From assembly GCA_947628675.1 (NCBI GenBank), contig CANRAR010000007.1, positions 1 through 51,108 of the forward strand: DNA of 51,108 bases, written 5' to 3'. The stretch is from an uncultured Clostridia bacterium. Lineage in GTDB: Bacteria; Bacillota; Clostridia; Christensenellales; Borkfalkiaceae. The notes under the pieces are model-generated. The model searched no databases. It was given only the letters and a program-made list of their open reading frames with translations, and was not told the origin of the DNA. A program made the translations under genes and the position numbers. The number at the start of each line of letters is the position of its first letter. Within the stretch, counting starts at the first letter, position 1. Positions 25,921 to 32,186 of the stretch are shown here, piece after piece.

Positions 25921-27127
25921 ATTGATCATAGAGGCGGAAGAGGCGCTCAAAGCGCAGTTTGCGCGGGCGGACGAGATTTCGCTCTTCAACCAGAAGAAAG
26001 TTTTGGAGGCGTTCCGCGCGGAGGAAATTGCCCTTCGCCACTTTGCGCCCTCCACGGGCTACGGCTACGGCGACGAGGGGCGGGAGGCGCTCGGCGCCGT
26101 CTACGCGCGCGCATTCGGCGCGGAAAGGGCGCTCGTCTCGCCCGCGCTCCTCTCGGGCACCCACGCGCTTACGGTCGCGCTCTTCGGCGTTTTGCGTCCC
26201 GGGGACAGTGTCCTCTGCATCACGGGAATGCCCTACGATACCCTCCGCGGCGTCATTTTCGGCGAGGGGAACGGGTCTTTGAAGGATTTCGGCGTCTCCT
26301 TTGACGTCGTCGCGCTCGACGAAAAAGGTAAATGCGACGAAAAGACCGTCGCCGCCCGCCTCAAAGAAAAGCAGTACCGTATGATCTACATTCAGCGCTC
26401 GCGCGGGTACGAACTGCGGGATGCCTTCCCCGTCGCCGAAATCGGCAAGATGTGCGAATTTGTGTGCAAAGCGGGCTTTGCGGGGTGCATCTTCGTGGAT
26501 AACTGCTACGGCGAGTTCGTGGAAAAAGAGGAGCCCACCGAAGTCGGCGCCGACCTCATCGTGGGGAGCCTCATCAAGAACCCCGGGGGCGGGCTCGCTC
26601 CCACGGGCGGCTACATCGCGGGCGGCGCAAATTATGTTGCCATGTGCGAAAACCGCCTCACCGCGCCCTCCGTCGGCGGGGAGATCGGCTCGTACGCCTA
26701 TGGCTATCAGGCATACTTTCAGGGCTTTTTCCTCGCACCGCACGTCGTAGCGCAGGCTGTAAAGGGGGCGCTCCTCATCGGCAAGTGCATGGAAAGTTTG
26801 GGCTACGAGAACTTCCCGTCGCTCGAAAAGACCCCCGCGGACATCACCCGCGCCATCCGCTTTCCCTCGGAGAGGGAACTCACCGCGTTCATCCAGTCGG
26901 TGCAGGACTCATCTCCCGTCGATAGTTTTGTAAAACTCGAGGCGTGGGATATGCCGGGGTACGATTGCAAAGTCATCATGGCAGCGGGCACGTTCGTGGC
27001 GGGAGCAAGTATCGAACTCTCCGCCGATGCGCCCATCCGCGCACCGTATACCGCCTACTTTCAGGGCGGGCTCACCTACGAGCACTGCAAGATCGCCTGC
27101 AAAAGCATCCTCGAAAAACTTTTATAA
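25907..27127 (+). CDS. PLP-dependent YnbB-like protein (aluminium-resistance / methionine gamma-lyase-like family)
   Basis: A 406-residue fold-type I PLP enzyme of the family often annotated as aluminium resistance protein or methionine gamma-lyase-related. GYGYGDEGREALGAVYA, SPALLSGTHAL, FVDNCYGEF and the probable PLP lysine in GSLIKNPGGGLAPTGGYI are visible. In Bacillus the equivalent ynbB lies in the same neighbourhood as miaA and hfq, supporting the family call. The true substrate is unknown. The stop is followed by a terminator that ends the sirtuin-to-ynbB operon. Confidence 0.85.
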   Translation: MKADELIIEAEEALKAQFARADEISLFNQKKVLEAFRAEEIALRHFAPSTGYGYGDEGREALGAVYARAFGAERALVSPALLSGTHALTVALFGVLRPGDSVLCITGMPYDTLRGVIFGEGNGSLKDFGVSFDVVALDEKGKCDEKTVAARLKEKQYRMIYIQRSRGYELRDAFPVAEIGKMCEFVCKAGFAGCIFVDNCYGEFVEKEEPTEVGADLIVGSLIKNPGGGLAPTGGYIAGGANYVAMCENRLTAPSVGGEIGSYAYGYQAYFQGFFLAPHVVAQAVKGALLIGKCMESLGYENFPSLEKTPADITRAIRFPSERELTAFIQSVQDSSPVDSFVKLEAWDMPGYDCKVIMAAGTFVAGASIELSADAPIRAPYTAYFQGGLTYEHCKIACKSILEKLL

Positions 27128-27140
27128 AATAGGGGAACGC

Positions 27141-27169
27141 AAAGGGGCGGCTCACGGCCGCTCTTTTTT
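27141..27169 (+). terminator. Intrinsic terminator after the mutSL-miaA operon
   Basis: AAAGGG-GCGGC-tcacg-GCCGC-TCTTTTTT forms a hairpin with a T-tract 14 bases after the YnbB-like stop codon. Confidence 0.75.
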
Positions 27170-27192
27170 ATGGAAATTTTTCCCAAAAACCC

Positions 27193-27221
27193 TTGACATC
27201 CGCCGCGGAGGATGCTATCAT
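27193..27221 (+). promoter_or_regulatory. Sigma-A promoter of the SPFH gene
   Basis: A consensus -35 TTGACA (27193-27198) and a -10 TATCAT (27216-27221) are 17 bp apart. The predicted start near 27228 falls inside the box array described in the next entry. Confidence 0.85.
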
Positions 27222-27242
27222 GATGATATCAAAATGATATCA
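27213..27242 (+). promoter_or_regulatory. Three phased 8-bp palindromic boxes, probable repressor operator
   Basis: TGCTATCA (27213-27220), TGATATCA (27224-27231) and TGATATCA (27235-27242) are repeated every 11 bp, one DNA turn. The second and third boxes are perfect palindromes; the first has one mismatch and overlaps the -10 box. Short palindromic boxes in tandem are the typical sites of MetJ/Arc-type ribbon-helix-helix dimers. Such a protein is encoded at 31557 in the same locus, so it is the favoured binder. This is inference. Confidence 0.65.
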
Positions 27243-27259
27243 CAATTCGGAGGCATATC

Positions 27260-28201
27260 ATGCAGGTCAAGGATTTCGATAAAATGACGGAAAAGACGGC
27301 GAAGGAGAAGAGCGGTTGGCTGATGCTCGCCGTCACGATCGCCGCGGTCGTCGGCTCCATCGCGCTCTTTGTAGCGGGCGCGGTGTTTCTCGCGGAAAAT
27401 ACGGCGTTCGTTGCGCTCATGGCCGCGGGCGTCGTCGGGCTCGTCGTGGGGCTCACGCTCTTCGGCGGCTTCAAGCTCGTCCAGCCCAACGAGGCGTTCG
27501 TCCTCACGCTCTTCGGCAAATATTACGGCACCATCAAGCGCGACGGTTTCTTCTGGGTCAATCCGTTCTGCGCGGCGGTCAATCCCGCCCGCACGGCAAC
27601 GGCGGGTTTCGCGCGCAAACTCTCCTTGAAGGCGATGACGCTCAACAACGATAAGCAAAAGGTCAACGACGAAGAGGGCAATCCCATCGAGATCTCCGTC
27701 GTCGTCATTTGGCGCATTACGAACACCGCAAAGGCGGTATTCAACGTGGATAATTACATGGCGTATCTCTCCACGCAGTGCGATGCCGCCATCCGCCAAG
27801 TCGCGCGGCAGTATCCGTACGATGTCTCCACGAACGGCGATGAAACGTCGCTTCGCGGCAGCGCACAGGAGATCGCGGAAGTTCTCCGCGTAGAATTGCA
27901 ACAGCGCACGGAAATGGCGGGCATCGAAATTTTGGAGGCGCGCATCTCCCACCTTGCGTACGCACCCGAGATCGCCGCTGCCATGCTCCAACGCCAGCAG
28001 GCGTCCGCCATCATCGCGGCACGGCAGAAAATTGTGGAAGGGGCGGTCTCCATGGTGGAGATGGCGCTCAACAAACTTTCGGAGGAGAACGTCGTCGAAC
28101 TCGACGACGAGAGAAAGGCGCAGATGGTCTCCAATCTCCTCGTCGTTCTCTGCGGCAACCGCGACGCCCAGCCCGTCGTCGGCGCCGGGAGCATCTACTG
28201 A
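27260..28201 (+). CDS. SPFH (band 7/stomatin-like) domain membrane protein
   Basis: A 313-residue membrane-organising protein. Two adjacent membrane segments (residues 20-45 and 49-69) precede the SPFH domain, beginning [20 protein letters not shown] and containing [19 protein letters not shown] and a Q-rich coiled stretch [19 protein letters not shown]. Prokaryotic SPFH proteins scaffold membrane microdomains and often sit with stress or transport genes. GGAGG (27249-27253) gives an ideal ribosome binding site. In related genomes, as I recall, a small RHH protein gene follows directly; here about 3.3 kb intervene. Confidence 0.9.
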   Translation: MQVKDFDKMTEKTAKEKSGWLMLAVTIAAVVGSIALFVAGAVFLAENTAFVALMAAGVVGLVVGLTLFGGFKLVQPNEAFVLTLFGKYYGTIKRDGFFWVNPFCAAVNPARTATAGFARKLSLKAMTLNNDKQKVNDEEGNPIEISVVVIWRITNTAKAVFNVDNYMAYLSTQCDAAIRQVARQYPYDVSTNGDETSLRGSAQEIAEVLRVELQQRTEMAGIEILEARISHLAYAPEIAAAMLQRQQASAIIAARQKIVEGAVSMVEMALNKLSEENVVELDDERKAQMVSNLLVVLCGNRDAQPVVGAGSIY

Positions 28202-28343
28202 TGGCTTCGGGCGCGGCGCGCCGAAAAAATTTTTGAAGTTTTTGCAAAAAAGTTGGCATATACCCGCCTTGCCCGCCGAAAATCGTGCTACCATTACATT
28301 GGAAGGAGCGTGAAGCGCAAAGGAAGGTGCGGCGGAAAGAAAA

Positions 28344-28412
28344 AAAGCCATTGGCGCGGCTGTGCGCAAACGCCGCGCCGCGGCGTTTGCGCACAGCCGC
28401 GTCAATGGCTTT
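28344..28412 (+). repeat. Near-perfect 69-bp palindrome (34-bp arms)
   Basis: Arms 28344-28377 and 28379-28412 are reverse complements with a single mismatch around a one-base centre. The core is CGGCTGTGCGCAAACGCCGC. Transcribed, it would form an extremely stable hairpin ending 16 bases before the chosen start codon of the next gene. On the minus strand it is followed by seven T, like a terminator, but no minus-strand gene feeds into it. The remaining 28202-28343 holds no supported gene; a good AAGGAG at 28303-28308 has no well-spaced start except a GTG at 28310. Confidence 0.85.
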
Positions 28413-28428
28413 CGGTAAAAAATTCAAA

Positions 28429-29289
28429 ATGAAAAATCTGCTCGGCTACAACATAAAGTCGCAGGACGGAAGATTGGACGGCGAGGAATTCGTCCTCCGC
28501 CGCATCGACGGCGCGCTCTCCTCCAAGCAAAAAAATTTGGAAGAGGAGGGGGCGGCGCTCGAAAAAAGTTCCGCCTTTCCGCTGTGGCTCTCCCTTCTGA
28601 AATATTTCTTCCTCCTCGCCGGCTGCATCTTGCTCGGTGGCGGGCTCGATGCGCTTTCGGATGACGAGGCGCTCCTCGCCGACATGGAAGCGAACGGGCT
28701 TTGGTGGATCATCGGCGCGGGCGCGGCCGCCATTCTCGTCGGGCTTGTGCTCGCACTTTTGGAGTGGCGGAAGGGAAAAATCGTAAAGGGGAGTTCCGCC
28801 TTTCTCGATTTTTCCGAGCGGACAAAAAAGTTGAACGCGCAGTCGCGCGAGGCGCTCCGTGTTCCCGAAAACGCCGCGCCGATCGACGTCTTCACCTATC
28901 CGTACAAGCCGCGCGCCAATGGGAAGGCGTCCATCTTTGAGCCGCAATATTTTCTCTTGGAAGTTGCGGCATTCCGCGAGGGCGACCTCTTTTGTCTCTC
29001 CGACGTCGAGCGGGTGCTCGGCATTCCGCTCGATAAGATAAGGCGGGTGTTGCGCGTGAAAAAGAGCGCGGCGTTTATCGGCTGGAATAAGGAGACGCCG
29101 CCCAACAAGCCGCCCTACAAAGTGCGGATCAATCAGTACGGGGTGCACTATGCAAAGCCGATTTATGCCGTGGAAATTGAAGGAAGCGAGGAATTCTACC
29201 TCCTTTTCCCGCCCTACGAGTGGGAAAAGATCGCGCCGCTTCTCGGCGATCGGGCGCCAAACATCGAAGAAGTGAAAAGACTTTCGTGA
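28429..29289 (+). CDS. Two-helix membrane protein of unknown function
   Basis: A protein of about 286 residues with no recognised family. A charged N-terminal segment (residues 1-50) is followed by membrane segments at about 52-72 and 91-112. A basic linker and a soluble C-terminal domain follow, with FEPQYFLLEVAAFREGD, a winged-helix-like patch DVERVLGIPLDKIRRVLR and EEFYLLFPPYEWEKI. The start is uncertain: ATG 28429 is chosen since it lies outside the palindrome and overlaps the stop of a tiny upstream frame (GTG 28310). ATG 28405 lies inside the palindrome and GTG 28285 would translate through it. No candidate has a clear ribosome binding site. It lies between the SPFH gene and the ABC exporter. 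Confidence 0.65.
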   Translation: MKNLLGYNIKSQDGRLDGEEFVLRRIDGALSSKQKNLEEEGAALEKSSAFPLWLSLLKYFFLLAGCILLGGGLDALSDDEALLADMEANGLWWIIGAGAAAILVGLVLALLEWRKGKIVKGSSAFLDFSERTKKLNAQSREALRVPENAAPIDVFTYPYKPRANGKASIFEPQYFLLEVAAFREGDLFCLSDVERVLGIPLDKIRRVLRVKKSAAFIGWNKETPPNKPPYKVRINQYGVHYAKPIYAVEIEGSEEFYLLFPPYEWEKIAPLLGDRAPNIEEVKRLS

Positions 29290-29295
29290 GGCAAT

Positions 29296-30075
29296 ATGCA
29301 GGAAAATGAAGCAATTGTGAGGGCGGAAAACCTCAAAAAGACGTTCACGCTCTCCAAGAAACAGCAAAAAATCGAAAAGACGGGCGAAAGGCGCCGCGTC
29401 GCGGTGGACGGGCTCTCGTTCTCCGCCTACCGCGGAGAAATTTACGGGCTGTTAGGGCCCAACGGCGCGGGCAAGACGACGACGCTACGGATGCTCTCGA
29501 CGCTCATCCGCCCCGACGCGGGCGACGCGTTTTTGTGCGGGCACTCCATCACGAAGGAGCCGCAGCGCGTCCGCGACGTCATCGGGTTCATGACGAGCGA
29601 TCTGAAACTCGAGGGCTTCTTCACGCCCGACTATCTCTTCGATTTTTTCGGCGCGATGCACGGCGTAGACAAGGCGACGCTCGCGCGGCGGAAAAAGGAA
29701 CTTTTCTCCCGCTTCGGCATCGATAAATTTTCCGAGGTGCGGGTGAAAAATCTCTCCACGGGGATGCTGCAAAAAGTTTCGCTCGTCATCTCCATCGTCC
29801 ACGACCCCGAGGTCGTCATCTTCGACGAGCCGACGAACGGGCTGGACGTCATCACCGCAAAAGTCGTGACCGACTTTTTGGAGGAACTTCGCCGCATGGG
29901 GAAGAGCATTCTCCTCTCCACGCACATCTTTTCCCTCGTGGAAAAACTGTGCGACAGGGTGGGCATTCTCCTGAACGGAAAACTCGCCGCGGAGGGGACG
30001 CTCGAAGAAGTGGGCAAGGGCGATTTGGAAAAGACGTTTTTTGCGCTCTACGAGAGCGAAGGGGGAAGGCTATGA
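29296..30075 (+). CDS. ABC transporter ATP-binding protein (NatA-like)
   Basis: ATPase of an ABC-2 type exporter. The 259 residues contain Walker A GPNGAGKTT (54-62), the signature LSTGMLQK, Walker B VVIFDEPTNGLD and the STHIFS switch. NatA-type ATPases work with the permease encoded just downstream, as in sodium or drug efflux, but the substrate is unknown here. The last codons (FFALYESEGGRL) are duplicated in the DNA immediately downstream. Confidence 0.92.
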   Translation: MQENEAIVRAENLKKTFTLSKKQQKIEKTGERRRVAVDGLSFSAYRGEIYGLLGPNGAGKTTTLRMLSTLIRPDAGDAFLCGHSITKEPQRVRDVIGFMTSDLKLEGFFTPDYLFDFFGAMHGVDKATLARRKKELFSRFGIDKFSEVRVKNLSTGMLQKVSLVISIVHDPEVVIFDEPTNGLDVITAKVVTDFLEELRRMGKSILLSTHIFSLVEKLCDRVGILLNGKLAAEGTLEEVGKGDLEKTFFALYESEGGRL

Positions 30076-30190
30076 AATTTTTCGCCCTCATGAAAGAAAA
30101 GACGTTTTTCGCCCTCATGAAGGAAGAGACGTTTTTTGCGCTCTACGAGAGCGAAGGGGGAAGGCTATGAAATTTTTCGCCCTCATGAAA
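30033..30190 (+). repeat. Direct repeat of 63 bp spanning the ATPase-permease junction
   Basis: Positions 30033-30095 and 30128-30190 are identical and offset by 95 bases. The 32 bases between them contain another partial copy of the same codons (GTTTTTCGCCCTCATGAA). The unit covers the 3-prime end of the ATPase gene and the first codons of the permease gene, so both ends of the junction exist twice. Confidence 0.95.
30072..30170 (+). CDS. 32-residue chimeric ORF created by the duplication
   Basis: The duplication leaves an intact small frame between ATPase and permease. It starts with the permease start MKFFALMKEK, repeats TFFALMKEE, and finishes with the ATPase tail ESEGGRL. It overlaps the ATPase stop by ATGA at its start and the permease start by ATGA at its end, and the AGGGGGAAGG ribosome binding site is copied too. 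It would be translated in the course of coupling the two genes. Whether the peptide has any function is unknown; it may be a neutral by-product. Confidence 0.5.
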   Translation: MKFFALMKEKTFFALMKEETFFALYESEGGRL

Positions 30191-31273
30191 AAGGAATTTC
30201 ACCGCTTTTTCCACGACCCGCGCCTCATCATCACCATGCTCCTCCCCGGGATCATCATCTTTCTTCTATATGGCATTCTCGGCGAGGCATTGAATTCCGA
30301 AAAGGAGGCGCGGCAATACCACGTGTACCTTTCGGGAAATTCCGCCGTGACGGCGGTCATCTCCGAGGCGGCGCAGAAGAACGGGGACAGCGTGGAGTGG
30401 ATGTCCATCGACGACAGGGAGGCGGCAAAGGACGCCGTGCACGATGGCAAGGCGACCGCCGTGCTCGTGTTCAGCGAAAACTTCGACGCGACGGAGGGCG
30501 GGAACGTGGATATTTTCTACAACGCCTCCGATGAGACGAGCGCGGCGTTCTATTCGCTTGCAACTTCGGTGCTGAACGTTTACAGGGTGCGCTTCACCGT
30601 GACTTCGGAGAGCCTTCTCAACGACGAAGTCGTCGGGATGCAGATTTTGTGCAGCATTTTGCCCCTCCTCATCGTGGCGTTTGTGTTCTCCGCCTGTATG
30701 TCCTTAACGCTCGAATCGGTGGCGGGGGAGAAGGAGCGGGGGACGCTTTCCACCATTCTCGTGACCTCCGCCAAGCGCTCGCACATCGCACTCGGGAAGA
30801 TCGTCCCGCTCGCGTGTATCTCCATGCTCGGCGCGCTCTCGAGTTTCCTCGGGACGGCGCTCTCCATGCCCAAACTCATGGGGCTCTCGCTCAATATGCT
30901 TGGGGCGTACGGCTTTTGGAATTACTTTTTCATCCTGCTCCTCATCGTGAGTTTCGTGCCGCTCATCGTGAGCCTTATCGCCGTCGTCTCCACCTACTCG
31001 AAGTCGGTGAAGGAGGCCTCCGCCTATACGGGAATGCTGATGATCTTTTCCATCATCCTGACGCTCGTGGCGACCTTTGTGCCCGCGCTCGGCGATTGGA
31101 CGGTGGCAATCCCCGTCCTCAACGCCGTCGTCGCCATGCAGGGGCTGCTCGCGGGCGCGCTCCCCGTTTGGCAATCGCTCGTGAGCGTGGGCGTCAACCT
31201 TGCGTTCACCGCCATTCTCGTGTTTTGCATGACCATGATGCTTTCGGACGAGCGCATCATGTTCGGGAAGTAA
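30167..31273 (+). CDS. ABC-2 type transporter permease (NatB-like)
   Basis: Membrane subunit of the exporter. The first helix (about residues 19-38, LIITMLLPGIIIFLLYGILG) is followed by a large extracytoplasmic loop of about 120 residues. Five further helices from about residue 160 include the ABC-2 signature around SVAGEKERGTLSTILVTSAKRS. Length 368 is normal. The start at 30167 uses the second copy of the duplicated ribosome binding site; an upstream extension through the duplication is not needed. Confidence 0.9.
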   Translation: MKFFALMKKEFHRFFHDPRLIITMLLPGIIIFLLYGILGEALNSEKEARQYHVYLSGNSAVTAVISEAAQKNGDSVEWMSIDDREAAKDAVHDGKATAVLVFSENFDATEGGNVDIFYNASDETSAAFYSLATSVLNVYRVRFTVTSESLLNDEVVGMQILCSILPLLIVAFVFSACMSLTLESVAGEKERGTLSTILVTSAKRSHIALGKIVPLACISMLGALSSFLGTALSMPKLMGLSLNMLGAYGFWNYFFILLLIVSFVPLIVSLIAVVSTYSKSVKEASAYTGMLMIFSIILTLVATFVPALGDWTVAIPVLNAVVAMQGLLAGALPVWQSLVSVGVNLAFTAILVFCMTMMLSDERIMFGK

Positions 31274-31291
31274 ACCGCAAAAGGGGACGAT

Positions 31292-31325
31292 ATTAAGGAT
31301 ACCGAAAAGACAAAAAACAAGTGCC
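31292..31325 (+). pseudogene. Decayed duplicate of the start of the RHH gene
   Basis: These 34 bases match 31557-31591, the first eleven or so codons of the RHH gene, except that ATG has become ATT, one A of a seven-A run is missing and CAG is CAA. The copy is therefore out of frame and without a start. It directly precedes the 14-bp tandem array, and the intact copy follows it. Confidence 0.8.
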
Positions 31326-31331
31326 TTGGTG

Positions 31332-31542
31332 AGAATAAAATTAGTTAGATAAAATTAGTAAGAAAGAATAATAAGAAAGAATTGGTTAGATAAAATTAGT
31401 GATAACAAAATTAGCGAGATAGAATTAGCAAGACAGAATTAGCGAGAAAGAATTAGTGGGATAGAATTGGTGAGAAAGAATTCGTGAAAAAGAGTTAGTG
31501 AGAAAGAATTAGCGGGATAGAATTAACGCAATAGAATCAGCG
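31332..31542 (+). repeat. 14-bp minisatellite, about 15 units
   Basis: Fifteen imperfect head-to-tail units of consensus AGAWAGAATTAGYG. Most are exactly 14 bases, a few 13 or 15 near the left end. Units at the right are closer to each other than those on the left. As 14 is not a multiple of three and stops are frequent, the array is non-coding. It fills the gap between the exporter operon and the RHH gene. Confidence 0.9.
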
Positions 31543-31556
31543 GGAATGGAAAAATG

Positions 31557-31727
31557 ATGAAGGATACCGAAAAGACAAAAAAACAGGTGCCCCTGCGGCT
31601 CTCCCCGACGTTGTATGCGGAACTCATGCGATGGGCGGACGAGGACTTTCGTTCGCTCAACGGGCAGATCGAATTTTTGCTCACCGAATGTGTGAAAAAG
31701 AGAAAGGGGGAAAAGAAAGATGGATGA
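31557..31727 (+). CDS. Small ribbon-helix-helix (Arc/MetJ-type) DNA-binding protein
   Basis: A 56-residue protein: MKDTEKTKKQ, then the beta strand QVPLRLSP, helix A TLYAELMRWADED and helix B SLNGQIEFLLTECV, with a Lys-rich tail. This is the fold of Arc-like repressors, which bind as dimers to short palindromes through the strand residues. A second ATG three bases upstream could also start. It overlaps the next gene by eight bases. The TGATATCA boxes at the SPFH promoter are its most likely target. An antitoxin role was considered, but no toxin-like partner is adjacent. Confidence 0.8.
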   Translation: MKDTEKTKKQVPLRLSPTLYAELMRWADEDFRSLNGQIEFLLTECVKKRKGEKKDG

Positions 31728-32067
31728 CAGTATGATAGTTTCCATCGTTGTAATGGGCGTTCTGTTCGCCGCGGTCATCGGCATTTTGGTTTTTGAAATC
31801 GTGTGGATCAAAAAGATACAGAAAAAATATATGTACCGCTGGCAGGCGCACGAAATTGTGTTCGAGATCGCGGCGCGGAGTGTGCGGCTCTATGTGGACG
31901 GCGATGTGGAGGACGAACTCGGCGCGGACAATATCCGCGTCTGCACTCTCCGCGCCTTTTTGGATGGGGAGGAGATAAAAGCCCGCATGAGAACGCACGG
32001 GATGCAGATAGAACTCGATGTGACGGCGGGGAATACGCCGCTCCAACTCCTCGGAACGGGGAAGTGA
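31720..32067 (+). CDS. Small single-helix membrane protein of unknown function
   Basis: A 115-residue protein with one N-terminal membrane helix (about residues 5-28), a basic stop-transfer segment WIKKIQKKY and a soluble domain of about 80 residues (HEIVFEIAARSVRLYVDGD onward) that looks beta-rich. It is coupled to the RHH gene by an eight-base overlap and followed by a strong terminator. It probably belongs to the SPFH/RHH module, possibly as a membrane sensor or partner, but that is a guess. Confidence 0.7.
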   Translation: MDDSMIVSIVVMGVLFAAVIGILVFEIVWIKKIQKKYMYRWQAHEIVFEIAARSVRLYVDGDVEDELGADNIRVCTLRAFLDGEEIKARMRTHGMQIELDVTAGNTPLQLLGTGK

Positions 32068-32095
32068 AAAATCTCGCCAAGCGGCGAGATTTTTT
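32066..32095 (+). terminator. Intrinsic terminator of the RHH operon
   Basis: ATCTCGCC-aagc-GGCGAGAT with an A-run on its left and six T on its right (32090-32095) follows the small membrane protein directly. It would also work on the minus strand for potD read-through. Confidence 0.9.
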
Positions 32096-32117
32096 CATGG
32101 AGGGAGATATTTGGAAC

Positions 32118-32178
32118 GATATACTCGGTGCGCCGCCCGTCCGCGAAAGCGGACGGGCGGCGCACCTCGGTATGAAGG
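32118..32178 (+). repeat. Hairpin element with flanks conserved at 4929-4963
   Basis: GATATACTCG is followed by a perfect GC-rich stem of at least 17 bp (32128-32144 with 32149-32165) closed by a GAAA tetraloop, then CTCGGTATGAAGG. The same flanks (GATACACTCG and CTCGGTATGAGG) surround a shorter, unrelated stem at 4929-4963. It ends eight bases after the potD stop and has no U-tract on either strand, so it is not a standard terminator; it could stabilise the potD mRNA end. Confidence 0.75.
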
Positions 32179-32186
32179 CTGGATCT

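Noticed and set aside
28310-28432. 40-residue basic frame through the 69-bp palindrome
   Set aside because: The GTG is only one base after GGAG, too close, and the sequence is dictated by the palindrome. It is kept as a possible leader in the findings but not as a gene.
31332-31542. CRISPR-like array
   Set aside because: The 14-bp units are directly adjacent without spacers and no cas gene is present; it is a minisatellite.
31557-32067. Toxin-antitoxin pair made of the RHH protein and the following small protein
   Set aside because: The partner has a membrane helix and no toxin-like fold or catalytic motif, and operator boxes lie at the SPFH gene rather than in front of this pair.
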